Source: Sedimenticola sp. (GTDB lineage Bacteria > Pseudomonadota > Gammaproteobacteria > Chromatiales > Chromatiaceae). Taken from it: a stretch of 7,607 nucleotides of DNA. Where the stretch lies: positions 1 to 7,607 of the forward strand of contig JALULB010000310.1 of assembly GCA_027041035.1 (NCBI GenBank), given 5' to 3'. Both the position numbers and the translations under genes were made by a program. The notes under the pieces are model-generated. The model was not told where the DNA came from. It searched no databases and was given only the letters and a program-made list of their open reading frames with translations. Of the stretch, positions 1 through 6,686 are shown one piece after another. How positions within the stretch are numbered: position 1 is the first letter of the stretch; each line of letters starts with the position of its first letter.

Positions 1-47
1 TGGTCGCCAGGTCGCGTGCCGCCGCTACGGCCCTCGATACCACTAAA

Positions 48-80
48 CCCCCGATTTCCCGTATTGCCCCCCGATTTCCC
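48..80. repeat. Two 13-bp direct repeats, 20-bp period
   Basis: CCCCCGATTTCCC occurs at 48-60 and again, identically, at 68-80. The start-to-start distance is 20 bp, close to two helical turns, so both copies would face the same side of the DNA. They lie just upstream of the FNR-like box in the napA promoter region. They could be a paired binding site for an unidentified regulator, or a small tandem duplication. The repeat is seen directly; any regulatory role is inference. Confidence 0.75.
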
Positions 81-99
81 CCGGGCTTTTGTGGTGGTT

Positions 100-113
100 T
101 TGATTTATGTCAG
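100..113 (+). promoter_or_regulatory. FNR/ANR/DNR-like box for the nap operon
   Basis: TTGATttatGTCAG matches the FNR-family consensus TTGAT-N4-ATCAA at 8 of 10 positions, with a perfect left half. Its centre is at 106.5. A class II FNR-activated promoter centred at -41.5 would start transcription near 148, and a -10-like hexamer (136-141) falls exactly where that requires. FNR-family control is common for nap operons. The site and spacing are seen; binding is inferred, and the family member (FNR, ANR or DNR) cannot be told from sequence. Confidence 0.5.
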
Positions 114-135
114 TTCAATACGTATCCGAATTATC

Positions 136-141
136 TAATCT
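136..141 (+). promoter_or_regulatory. Candidate -10 element of the nap promoter
   Basis: TAATCT keeps the three best-conserved positions of TATAAT (first, second and last). It sits at -12 to -7 if the start point is near 148, as the FNR-like box predicts. TATCTA at 132-137 is an alternative. A weak -10 is expected for an activator-dependent promoter. The leader would be about 158 nt. Confidence 0.35.
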
Positions 142-248
142 GGTCTGCATTGAGACGTTCGGATCGAAGCGCTTTCACGCGATGTCGGTGTGCGTGCTTC
201 CGCGAGACACGGCAGGATCGAGCCGGGTTCGGATGTCAATGACCAGCC

Positions 249-273
249 AGTCGGCGGGCGTCGCCTGCCGGCT
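249..273 (+). promoter_or_regulatory. Strong hairpin in the napA leader
   Basis: Arms 249-259 and 263-273 pair over 11 bp, with two G-U wobbles and a 3-base GTC loop. The hairpin ends 19 bases before the ribosome binding site. No T-run follows, so a simple intrinsic terminator is unlikely. It could stabilise the mRNA, influence translation, or be part of a larger leader fold. I could not match it to a known riboswitch by eye. The structure is predicted only from complementarity. Confidence 0.45.
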
Positions 274-305
274 TTCCGTCGAATATTCAACCAGGAGTCG
301 GCATT

Positions 306-2846
306 ATGAAACAAACCCGGCGTGACTTTATAAAGACCAATGCCATCGCCGCGACAGCGGCGGCGGCGGGCATCACCCTTCCAACCCTGAGTACCACGGC
401 CCAGGCCGAGAGCAACAAGATCCGCTGGGACAAGACCGCCTGCCGCTTCTGTGGCACCGGCTGTTCCGTGCTGGTCGGCGTCAAGGACGATCGCATCGTG
501 GCGACCCAGGGCGATCCGGATGCCCCGGTGAATCGCGGCCTGAACTGCATCAAGGGCTATTTTCTGTCGAAGATCATGTACGGCAAGGATCGCCTGACCC
601 AGCCGTTGCTGCGCATGACCAACGGCGAGTACGACAAGGAAGGCGAGTTCACCCCGATCAGTTGGGACCAGGCCTTCGATATCATGGCCGAGAAGTGGAA
701 GGCGGCCATCAAGCAGAGCATGGAAGAGAACAAGGGCAAGCCGGTGGACAAGATCACCTCGCGCGTCGGCATGTTCGGTTCCGGCCAGTGGACGGTGTGG
801 GAGGGCTATGCCGCTTCCAAGCTGTACAAGGCGGGCTTCCGCTCGAACAATCTCGATCCGAACGCGCGGCATTGCATGGCCTCGGCGGTGGGCGCGTTCA
901 TTCGCGCATTCGGCGCCGACGAGCCGATGGGCTGCTACGATGACCTGGAGCATGCCGACGCCTTCGTGCTGTGGGGGCCGAACATGGCCGAGATGCACCC
1001 GATCCTGTGGTCGCGTCTGACCGATACCCGCCTGACCAAGGAAGGCTGCGAGGTGCACGTGTTGTCCACCTACCGCCATCGCAGCTTCGAGCTGGCGGAC
1101 AACGACATGATTTTCAAGCCGCAGACCGACTTGGCGATCCTGAACTATATCGCCAACTACATCATCGAGAACGAGGCCTATAACAAGGACTTCATCGCGA
1201 AGCACGTCAACTTCACCAAGACGCCGACCGACATCGGATACGGTCTGCGTCCGACCGATCCGCGCGAGAAGAAGGCGAAGAACCCCGGCAAGGGCAAGCT
1301 GAGCAAGATCAGCTTCGAGGAATACGCCGAATCGGTGAAGCCCTACACGTTGGAGCATGCCTCGGCGCTGTCCGGCGTGCCGAAGGAGAAACTGCTGCGC
1401 CTGGCCAAGCTGTATGCCGATCCCAACAAGAAGATCACCTCCTACTGGACGATGGGCTTCAACCAGCATACCCGTGGCGTCTGGGCGAACGGCCTGTGCT
1501 ACAACATCCATCTGCTGATGGGCAAGATCTCCGAGCCGGGCAACGGTCCGTTCTCGCTGACCGGCCAGCCCTCGGCCTGCGGCACCGCGCGCGAGGTCGG
1601 CACCTTCTCGCACCGCCTGCCGGCGGACTACGTGGTGTTCAAGAAGCCGCATCGCGATTTCGCCGAGAAGATCTGGAAACTGCCGGAAGGCACGATTCCG
1701 GGCAAGAAGGGCTATCACGCGGTGTTGCAGAACCGCATGTTGAAGGACGGCAAGCTGAACGCCTACTGGGTGATGTGCACCAACAACATGCAGGCCGGCG
1801 CGAACATGAACGAGGAGACCTATCCGGGCTATCGCAATCCGGACAACTTCATCGTTGTCTCCGATCCTTACCCCACGGTCACCGCGCAGGCGGCCGACCT
1901 GATCCTGCCGACCGCGATGTGGGCGGAGAAGGAAGGCGCCTATGGCAACGCCGAGCGCCGCACCCAGTTCTGGCGCCAGCAGGTCAGCGCGCCGGGCGAG
2001 GCCAAGTCCGATGTCTGGCAGATCATGGAGTTCTCGAAGCGCTTCAAGACCGAGGAGGTCTGGCCGGAAGAGCTGCTGGCGAAGAAGCCCGAGTATCGTG
2101 GCAAGACCCTGTACGAGATCCTCTATGCCAACGGCCAGGTGGACAAGTTCCCGAAGACCCAGGTCAAGGACGAGGCGGGTAACGTCTATCAGAATCATGA
2201 GATGGATCACTTCGGCTACTACGTGCAGAAGGGTTTGTTCGAGGAATACCGGCGCTTCCAGCGCGAAGGCGTGAAGAAGGGCCACGAGCAGGCGCCGTTC
2301 GAGATGTACCACAAGGCGCGCGGTCTGCGCTGGCCGGTGATCAACGGCAAGGAAACCCTGTGGCGCTATCGTGAAGGCTACGACCCCTATGTCAAGGCGG
2401 GCGAGGGCGTGCGTTTCTATGGCCGCAAGGACGGTCGCGCGAATATCATCACCGCGCCCTACGAGCCGCCGGCGGAAAGCCCGGACAAGGAATTCGATAT
2501 GTGGCTGTGCACCGGTCGCGTGCTGGAGCACTGGCATTCCGGTTCCATGACCCGGCGTGTTCCCGAGCTGTATCGCGCCGTGCCCGACGCGGTGATCTTC
2601 ATGCATCCGGACGACGCCAAGGCGCGCGGCCTGCGTCGCGGGCTGCCGGCCACCATTCGCTCGCGGCGTGGCGAGATTACCGCGATGGTCGAGACCCGCG
2701 GGCGCAACCGGCCGCCGCGCGGTCTGGTCTTCGTGCCCTGGTTCGATGCCAGCCGCCTGGTCAACAAGGTGACCCTGGATGCCACCGATCCACTGTCCAA
2801 GGAGACGGACTACAAGAAGTGCGCGGTCAAGGTCATCCGGGCCTGA
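306..2846 (+). CDS. napA: Periplasmic nitrate reductase catalytic subunit NapA
   Basis: NapA reduces nitrate to nitrite in the periplasm using a bis-MGD molybdenum cofactor and one [4Fe-4S] cluster. The protein has 846 residues, close to the roughly 830 usual for the family. A Tat signal (TRRDFIK, R5-R6) is followed by a hydrophobic Ala-rich stretch and a likely AQA cleavage site at 32-34. Cluster cysteines are C46, C49, C53 and C81; K83 in CIKG is the conserved lysine between cluster and cofactor. C190 in ARHCMASA is the expected Mo ligand. [20 protein letters not shown] is a NapA hallmark, and the molybdopterin-binding C-terminal domain begins near residue 730. The ATG is chosen from the Tat signal and AGGAG at 293-297, 8 bases upstream. 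The gene is intact and first in napABC. No napD chaperone gene precedes it within the window, which is unusual. Confidence 0.97.
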   Translation: MKQTRRDFIKTNAIAATAAAAGITLPTLSTTAQAESNKIRWDKTACRFCGTGCSVLVGVKDDRIVATQGDPDAPVNRGLNCIKGYFLSKIMYGKDRLTQPLLRMTNGEYDKEGEFTPISWDQAFDIMAEKWKAAIKQSMEENKGKPVDKITSRVGMFGSGQWTVWEGYAASKLYKAGFRSNNLDPNARHCMASAVGAFIRAFGADEPMGCYDDLEHADAFVLWGPNMAEMHPILWSRLTDTRLTKEGCEVHVLSTYRHRSFELADNDMIFKPQTDLAILNYIANYIIENEAYNKDFIAKHVNFTKTPTDIGYGLRPTDPREKKAKNPGKGKLSKISFEEYAESVKPYTLEHASALSGVPKEKLLRLAKLYADPNKKITSYWTMGFNQHTRGVWANGLCYNIHLLMGKISEPGNGPFSLTGQPSACGTAREVGTFSHRLPADYVVFKKPHRDFAEKIWKLPEGTIPGKKGYHAVLQNRMLKDGKLNAYWVMCTNNMQAGANMNEETYPGYRNPDNFIVVSDPYPTVTAQAADLILPTAMWAEKEGAYGNAERRTQFWRQQVSAPGEAKSDVWQIMEFSKRFKTEEVWPEELLAKKPEYRGKTLYEILYANGQVDKFPKTQVKDEAGNVYQNHEMDHFGYYVQKGLFEEYRRFQREGVKKGHEQAPFEMYHKARGLRWPVINGKETLWRYREGYDPYVKAGEGVRFYGRKDGRANIITAPYEPPAESPDKEFDMWLCTGRVLEHWHSGSMTRRVPELYRAVPDAVIFMHPDDAKARGLRRGLPATIRSRRGEITAMVETRGRNRPPRGLVFVPWFDASRLVNKVTLDATDPLSKETDYKKCAVKVIRA

Positions 2847-2865
2847 GTCTGGCGTATCGCGTGAT

Positions 2866-2908
2866 GGCGGTCCGGGCGAAGCGGCGTTCCTGCTTCTTCC
2901 GGGCCGTC
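2866..2908 (+). promoter_or_regulatory. Long imperfect stem-loop between napA and napB
   Basis: Arms 2868-2882 and 2892-2906 pair over 15 positions with one mismatch and two G-U wobbles around a 9-base loop. One more wobble and one more pair extend the stem to 2866 and 2908. A small hairpin, ACCG-CTT-CGGT, follows at 2912-2922. No T-run follows, so full termination is unlikely. Such a stem could protect the upstream napA message or set the NapA to NapB ratio through processing; this is inference. Confidence 0.45.
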
Positions 2909-2950
2909 TGAACCGCTTCGGTGCTTAACGAATCGAATGGAGACAATCCA

Positions 2951-3385
2951 ATGAAAATCAAATTGATAAGCGTGATGATCGTGCTGATCAGCGGGCTCGC
3001 CGGCAATGCCAGCGGAATTGAATCACTGCGAGGAATGAAGCCCCTGGACGGATCATCCGGCAAGGTGGAGGTAAAGAAGGTTCCTAAGGATGGGGATCTC
3101 ATTCAGCGCAACTATGTGCAACAGCCACCGTTGATTCCGCACAAGATCGATGGCTACCAGATCAACCTGGATTTCAACAAGTGCATGACCTGCCACAGCT
3201 GGTCCCGCTACAAGGAAACCGGCGCGACCAAGATCAGCCAGACGCATTTCAAGGATCGCAATGGCGTGGATCTCGCGACGGTCTCGGCGCGACGTTATTT
3301 CTGTACCCAGTGCCACGTGCCTCAGGCCAACGCCAAGCCATTGGTCGAGAACACCTTCAAGCCAGTTGAAGCGATCTCCAGATAA
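2951..3385 (+). CDS. napB: Periplasmic nitrate reductase diheme cytochrome NapB
   Basis: NapB is the small electron-transfer subunit that passes electrons from NapC to NapA in the periplasm. The 144-residue product is close to the usual size (about 150). An N-terminal hydrophobic signal peptide (about residues 1-22) precedes two c-type heme sites, CMTCH (78-82) and CTQCH (118-122). The family's PPLIPH segment (59-64) and THF (98-100) supply H64 and H99 as likely axial ligands. The frame is open from a GTG at 2921, but the ATG at 2951 is preferred because GGAGA lies at 2939-2943, 7 bases upstream, and this start begins directly with the signal peptide. The gene follows napA after 104 bases that contain a stem-loop, and lies 26 bases before napC. 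Confidence 0.95.
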   Translation: MKIKLISVMIVLISGLAGNASGIESLRGMKPLDGSSGKVEVKKVPKDGDLIQRNYVQQPPLIPHKIDGYQINLDFNKCMTCHSWSRYKETGATKISQTHFKDRNGVDLATVSARRYFCTQCHVPQANAKPLVENTFKPVEAISR

Positions 3386-3400
3386 ACATCTGCCAGACCC

Positions 3401-3414
3401 GGAGAATGAATATG
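3401..3414 (+). promoter_or_regulatory. Ribosome binding site that decides the napC start
   Basis: GGAGA at 3401-3405 directly abuts an ATG at 3406, too close for normal initiation, but stands 6 bases from the in-frame ATG at 3412. The second ATG is therefore the better start, shortening NapC by two residues. Confidence 0.7.
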
Positions 3415-3990
3415 AACAGTAGTAAGAAAACGGGTAGATTGGCCAAATATTCGGCGGGTACCCTGCTGATCGGCGGGATCGTCTTGGGGATAATCCTGTG
3501 GGGTGGCTTCAACTGGGCGCTTGCGTTGACCAATACGGAGAAGTTCTGTATCTCCTGCCACGAGATGAAAGACAACGTCTACCAGGAATACAAGAACACC
3601 ATCCACTACAGCAACCGTACCGGCGTGCGCGCGACCTGTCCGGATTGCCATGTGCCCAAGGACTGGACACACAAGATCGTGCGCAAGATTCAGGCTTCGA
3701 ATGAGCTGTATCACAAGTTGCTGGGCACCATCGACACCCGCGAGAAGTTCAAGGAGCACCGTCTCGAACTGGCGCTGCATGAATGGAAGCGCATGAAGTC
3801 GGTCAACTCCCGCGAATGCCGCAACTGCCATGACTACGAGTATATGGATTTTGTCGCGGAAGGCCGGCGCGCGGTGAAGGCGCATTCCGAGGGCCTGGAT
3901 CAGGGCAAGACCTGCATCGATTGCCACAAGGGCATCGCGCATCAGTTGCCCAAGGGCTGGGAGAAGGCGGCGAAGGACGCCGGGCTGTAA
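3412..3990 (+). CDS. napC: Tetraheme quinol dehydrogenase NapC (NapC/NirT family)
   Basis: NapC is a membrane-anchored tetraheme c-type cytochrome that oxidises quinol and delivers electrons to NapB and NapA. The 192-residue protein has a short basic N-terminus, a single transmembrane anchor at about 16-39, and a periplasmic domain. Four heme sites are visible: CISCH (46-50), CPDCH (76-80), CRNCH (136-140) and CIDCH (168-172). Heme 1 has the CxxCHxM form typical of the NapC/NrfH family, where the methionine region contributes to unusual heme coordination. The C-terminal HKGIAHQLP stretch is also family-typical. No napG or napH is present here, so NapC appears to be the sole quinol entry in this operon. 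NirT or NrfH would be alternatives on sequence alone, but position after napAB settles the role. Confidence 0.94.
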   Translation: MNSSKKTGRLAKYSAGTLLIGGIVLGIILWGGFNWALALTNTEKFCISCHEMKDNVYQEYKNTIHYSNRTGVRATCPDCHVPKDWTHKIVRKIQASNELYHKLLGTIDTREKFKEHRLELALHEWKRMKSVNSRECRNCHDYEYMDFVAEGRRAVKAHSEGLDQGKTCIDCHKGIAHQLPKGWEKAAKDAGL

Positions 3991-4025
3991 CCCGGGCCGG
4001 GCATTCTTTCACCAAGGAGTCCGGT

Positions 4026-4058
4026 ATGGCGTGGGGTGTCCGAGCCGGCGAATGTTGA
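4026..4058 (+). CDS. Possible 10-codon micro-ORF
   Basis: AAGGAG at 4014-4019 stands 6 bases before an ATG that opens a 10-residue frame, MAWGVRAGEC, ending at TGA. The Shine-Dalgarno match is stronger than those of several full genes here. It may be a chance match, a translated leader peptide or the remnant start of a lost gene downstream of napC. I recognise no function. Confidence 0.15.
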   Translation: MAWGVRAGEC

Positions 4059-4100
4059 CTTCCGGTTTGTTTCGTTGGTAAGTTGATTCCTGGCGTGTCG

Positions 4101-4123
4101 CCGTGAGCGGGGTCCGCTCACGG
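4101..4123. repeat. Perfect 10-bp inverted repeat, 3-base loop
   Basis: CCGTGAGCGG (4101-4110) and CCGCTCACGG (4114-4123) are exact reverse complements around GGT. The element is followed within a few bases by a second, longer hairpin. It may aid termination of the nap transcript, block 3' exonucleases, or serve as a dyad operator. No T-run follows it directly. Confidence 0.6.
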
Positions 4124-4125
4124 AC

Positions 4126-4173
4126 AACGCCGGGTAAGAACGCGCATTGTCGTTCTTACCCGGACGTTTCTTT
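4126..4173 (+). terminator. Likely intrinsic terminator of the nap operon
   Basis: CCGGGTAAGAACG (4130-4142) pairs perfectly with CGTTCTTACCCGG (4151-4163) around an 8-base loop. AACG at 4126-4129 pairs with CGTT at 4165-4168 across one bulged A, giving a 17-bp stem. A T-rich tract (TTTCTTT) overlaps and follows it. This is the strongest terminator-like element in the window, in the right place for napABC. The downstream PASTA gene would then need its own promoter: TTCTTA (4153-4158) with TTATAG (4176-4181), 17 bp apart, is a weak candidate. The hairpin could alternatively attenuate that gene. Confidence 0.7.
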
Positions 4174-4207
4174 AGTTATAGGCAGGGAGTGTAGCGAAAG
4201 GACTGTT

Positions 4208-5482
4208 ATGCATTATTTCCGTTTTGTTTGGACCATTTTATTGTTGGTCGCATCCGGCGCTTACGCGGGGACGCAGGTTGTCATTTCCTCGCCATCGATA
4301 CAGGCGGCCGCGGCTTTGCAGGCGGTTAGTTTCACTGCGTCATACCAGACGCGGAATCCCCGGGACGATACGCTGGCGGGTCTGGGCTTACGCATGCATT
4401 ACGATTCATCGCAGTTGACGTTCGTCGACTTGTCCGATCTGTTCGCGCGCGGTGTTCAGCCCGTGGCTGACCAGCTCGATACGCTCGACCAAGATGGTAA
4501 CCTGGCTACCGACAGAGTCATCTTGGTTTCGTGGGTCGATTTTGGCGGTGATTGGCCGGGAGTCGACAATTCTCCGCTGGATACCCTGTTTACCGCCCAT
4601 TTCCTCACCACGGCCGGCTTTACCCGCACGAAGGTGAACTATACGGCTTCTACCTCGGTAGGCTATTCGCTGGATGCGGCGCCGGTGCGAATCGGAGGGG
4701 TCACGACTGTGCCGGATGTTGCCGGAATGACTTCGTCAGCCGCGGAAGAAGCGATTATCGCGGCGGGCCTGAGCGTGGGGAATAGAAGCCTTCAGTACAG
4801 CGCGACAGTAGAGAACGGCAAGGTTTTAAGCCAGTCTCCAGCGCCGGGATCTTCCGTGGCGGAGGAAAGTGGCGTCGATCTGGTCGTCTCGAGCGGTCCG
4901 ATTTTCGTCGATGTGCCGGATACAGTGGGATCAACCCGGGCAGCCGCGCTTGCAGTATTGGCTGACGCGGGTTTCTCGATTGGCTCGGTTTCCGAACAGG
5001 GAGACGCCGCCGTTGCACCGGGCGTGGTCATCGGCCAGTCACCGCCGGGAGGTGCTCGCATCGCCGAGGAGAGCGAAATCAACCTGATCGTTTCCAGTGG
5101 CCCTATCGTGGTTCCCGATGTCGTTGGTTATAACAAGCTTACCGCTGGATCGACGATTCTCGAAGTGGGCCTGGAACCCGACTACACGAGACGGTCGAGC
5201 GAATTGCCAGCCGGAACGGTGATCGAACAGGTTCCGGCCGCGGGTAGCCAAGTGAGTTTTGGCGACAGCGTCAGGCTGATCATATCTGGCGAACCCCAAA
5301 TCTACTTTGGATCAGCGGGCGTTACACTGCTCAACTTCAACAATGGCAATGTGAGTTTTCAAGTGCCTGGCGGCGCGGTCGGTGTGCCAACCTTGTCTGC
5401 ATGGGCGTTGATGCTGTTGTCCGTTCTCGTCGGGCTGCTTGCCTGGTACCGGTGGAACGCGGAAAGGGCGGTCAAGCCCTGA
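4208..5482 (+). CDS. Secreted three-PASTA protein with IPTL-CTERM sorting tail
   Basis: This 424-residue exported protein has no known specific function. A signal peptide (about 1-19, cleavage after AYA) leads into a beta-rich, cohesin-like region (about 20-160) containing an Asp-rich loop, DTLDQDGNLATD (91-102). Three PASTA-like repeats follow at about 165-231, 232-299 and 300-363, each opening with a VPD-type motif and carrying a QSP or QVP-(A/P)-G turn. The first two end in nearly the same (V/L)xVSSGP segment, suggesting duplication. The tail has VPTLSAW (393-399), a hydrophobic span (about 400-417) and a basic end, matching the IPTL-CTERM sorting signal. PASTA domains bind peptidoglycan or beta-lactams in some families, so a wall-associated or surface role is possible. 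The frame opens at a GTG at 4103 inside hairpins; the ATG at 4208 is preferred because AAAGGA (4197-4202) and the signal peptide fit. Codons look less GC-rich than in nap genes. Confidence 0.88.
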   Translation: MHYFRFVWTILLLVASGAYAGTQVVISSPSIQAAAALQAVSFTASYQTRNPRDDTLAGLGLRMHYDSSQLTFVDLSDLFARGVQPVADQLDTLDQDGNLATDRVILVSWVDFGGDWPGVDNSPLDTLFTAHFLTTAGFTRTKVNYTASTSVGYSLDAAPVRIGGVTTVPDVAGMTSSAAEEAIIAAGLSVGNRSLQYSATVENGKVLSQSPAPGSSVAEESGVDLVVSSGPIFVDVPDTVGSTRAAALAVLADAGFSIGSVSEQGDAAVAPGVVIGQSPPGGARIAEESEINLIVSSGPIVVPDVVGYNKLTAGSTILEVGLEPDYTRRSSELPAGTVIEQVPAAGSQVSFGDSVRLIISGEPQIYFGSAGVTLLNFNNGNVSFQVPGGAVGVPTLSAWALMLLSVLVGLLAWYRWNAERAVKP

Positions 5483-5503
5483 CGTTTGGCCATGCGGAAT
5501 CGG

Positions 5504-5536
5504 GTGGAATCGGAGAACCGTGTTCTCTGCTTCCAC
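5504..5536. terminator. Hairpin between convergent genes, possible bidirectional terminator
   Basis: Arms 5504-5518 and 5522-5536 pair over 15 positions with one mismatch and one G-U wobble around a 3-base CGT loop. It fills much of the 64-base gap between the PASTA gene and ygfZ stop codons, where a shared terminator is expected. Neither side has a good T-run, so efficiency is uncertain. Confidence 0.5.
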
Positions 5537-5546
5537 ATCGAGCGCT

Positions 5547-6575
5547 TTAGTCGTTGATGGCGAACGCATACGGCGGTTCGCCCAGTTCGATCACCGGCCC
5601 GCTCTCGTCGCCGACGTGCAATGGGCCTTGCTCCACCGCCGCGATCTCGGCGATGACCAATGCCTCGACGCCACCCCGGTCGCCGGCCACCGCGTCGACG
5701 ATCTTGCCGCTGCCCTGGCCGGACTGGCTTTTCTCCGAATACAGCGGGGTACCCGGCTCCGGGACCGTATCCGTGTCGATATGGCCGGGATACATGCGGC
5801 GTTTCAGCTTCCCCAGATACTGCATGCGCGCGACCACTTCCTGTCCGGTGTAACACCCCTTGGTGAAGCTGACCCCGTCGATCAGTTGCAGGTTGGCCAT
5901 CTGCGGCACGAAGGCTTCGGCGGTTTCGTCGTAGACACTGGGGATGGCGGCGCGGATATCCAGCAGGCGCCAGAAATCGCTGTCGACGGGGGAGGCGCTT
6001 TCCGCCAGTTTCGCCCATAGCGCGGTCATCTCGTGGGTGGGCGCGATGATGATGAAACGTGGCCGGTCGCTGTCGCTGCGCAGCAAGGTGATGTCGCCGT
6101 GGGTGACGGCGCCGTTGTTCTCCGTGGGCGGTTCGCCGACATATGTCTTCAGCATCGCCGCCGCGCATTCGCCGGCGATGGCGATGCGCGCCAGTTCGCC
6201 ACTGGCGTCCTCCAGTTTCGCGTCGGCCATCAGCACGAACAGGCTCAGGCGCTTGAGCGTGGCCTCCAGGCGTTCCGCCGGCAGCAACAGGAACAGCGCG
6301 TCGTTGCGCTGGAACAGGCGAAACAGTGCCAGCATGCGGCCCTTGGGCGTGCAATAGGCGCTCAATGCCGAATGCGTGGCGTCGATTTCGCGGGTATCGC
6401 TGGTCACCTGGCCTTGTAGAAAGCCGGCGGCGTCGCCACCGCCGACCCGGATCAGCCCGAGCCACGAAAGATCCATCAGCGCGCAATCCGCGCCGGGTGT
6501 GCCGAAGCGGGCGCGCCCCTTGTCATCGAAGCTGGCGCCCTGGGATTCCATGAAGTCTTGCCATGCTGTGTTCAT
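5547..6575 (-). CDS. ygfZ: YgfZ, folate-dependent Fe-S cluster maintenance protein
   Basis: YgfZ is a cytoplasmic tetrahydrofolate-binding protein related to the glycine cleavage T-protein; in E. coli it supports assembly or repair of Fe-S enzymes such as MiaB. The 342-residue product compares with about 326 in E. coli. The family signature KGCYTGQE lies at 239-246 with the essential cysteine at C241, followed by VVARMQYLGKLKRR. An N-terminal aminomethyltransferase-like fold is suggested by GFLQGQVTSDTR and AYCTPKGRMLALF. The ATG at 6573-6575 is supported by AGGA (TCCT at 6582-6585 on +), 6 bases upstream. The gene converges with the PASTA gene and diverges from the porin across a 219-base spacer. 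It appears monocistronic within the window. Its neighbours do not imply a nap-specific role. Confidence 0.95.
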   Translation of the reverse strand: MNTAWQDFMESQGASFDDKGRARFGTPGADCALMDLSWLGLIRVGGGDAAGFLQGQVTSDTREIDATHSALSAYCTPKGRMLALFRLFQRNDALFLLLPAERLEATLKRLSLFVLMADAKLEDASGELARIAIAGECAAAMLKTYVGEPPTENNGAVTHGDITLLRSDSDRPRFIIIAPTHEMTALWAKLAESASPVDSDFWRLLDIRAAIPSVYDETAEAFVPQMANLQLIDGVSFTKGCYTGQEVVARMQYLGKLKRRMYPGHIDTDTVPEPGTPLYSEKSQSGQGSGKIVDAVAGDRGGVEALVIAEIAAVEQGPLHVGDESGPVIELGEPPYAFAIND

Positions 6576-6614
6576 ACGCGTTCCTGAGGTGAATCCGGGA
6601 GGTCGAATGCCCCG

Positions 6615-6620
6615 ATTCTA
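6615..6620 (-). promoter_or_regulatory. Candidate -10 element for ygfZ
   Basis: On the minus strand, TAGAAT (ATTCTA on +) matches TATAAT at 5 of 6 positions, about 40 bases ahead of the ygfZ start. No good -35 hexamer is visible at the right distance. The element lies inside a small inverted repeat (CCGATT at 6612-6617 with AATCGG at 6626-6631), which could be an operator or chance. Confidence 0.3.
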
Positions 6621-6633
6621 GCCGAAATCGGAG

Positions 6634-6670
6634 ACCGGGATACCCATATTTCCCTGCATGAATTCCCGGT
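6634..6670. repeat. 7-bp inverted repeat in the ygfZ-porin spacer
   Basis: ACCGGGA at 6634-6640 is the exact reverse complement of TCCCGGT at 6664-6670, separated by 23 bases. It sits between the ygfZ promoter candidate and the Fur-like region. The spacing could suit a looped or dimeric regulator site, but a match of this length may arise by chance. Confidence 0.3.
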
Positions 6671-6686
6671 CCGCCGACATCTTCGT

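Larger units (their letters stand above)
1..305. other. Upstream region of napA, no supported gene
   Basis: No convincing gene lies in this stretch. It contains a 13-bp direct repeat, an FNR/ANR-like box with a matching -10 element, a strong hairpin and the napA ribosome binding site, each listed separately. The first 47 bases could belong to the edge of a neighbouring gene: all three forward frames are open at the left edge, and the minus strand has a GTG near position 44 followed by open sequence to the edge. Too little is present to decide. Short open frames between 107 and 305 have neither a good ribosome binding site nor recognisable protein content. Confidence 0.6.

Noticed and set aside
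1..46. Possible start of a divergent gene, GTG on the minus strand near 44
   Set aside because: The open sequence reads plausibly but covers only about 14 codons with a weak ribosome binding site. Not enough to call a gene.
107..325. 72-codon + frame before napA
   Set aside because: It starts within the FNR-like box, has no good ribosome binding site, overlaps the napA start and gives no recognisable protein.
135..2606. 823-codon open frame on the minus strand opposite napA
   Set aside because: It is an antisense shadow of napA caused by GC-rich codons. NapA is unmistakable on the other strand, and the antisense protein has no recognisable domain.
3980..3995. Small CCGGG/CCCGG hairpin across the napC stop
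   Set aside because: Only 5 bp and no T-run. The 4126-4173 element is a far better terminator.
4103..4207. GTG start extending the PASTA protein by 35 residues
   Set aside because: The extension would run through both hairpins and hide the signal peptide, while the ATG at 4208 has a good ribosome binding site and begins with the signal peptide.
5359..6486. 375-codon minus-strand frame overlapping ygfZ
   Set aside because: Out-of-frame, Arg/Pro-rich translation of the ygfZ region. The KGCYTGQE signature is in the 5547-6575 frame.
6641..6647. TACCCAT, a NarL-type heptamer (another match, TACCACT, at 38-44)
   Set aside because: Single heptamers are common by chance. Neither has a paired inverted heptamer at the 7-2-7 spacing.
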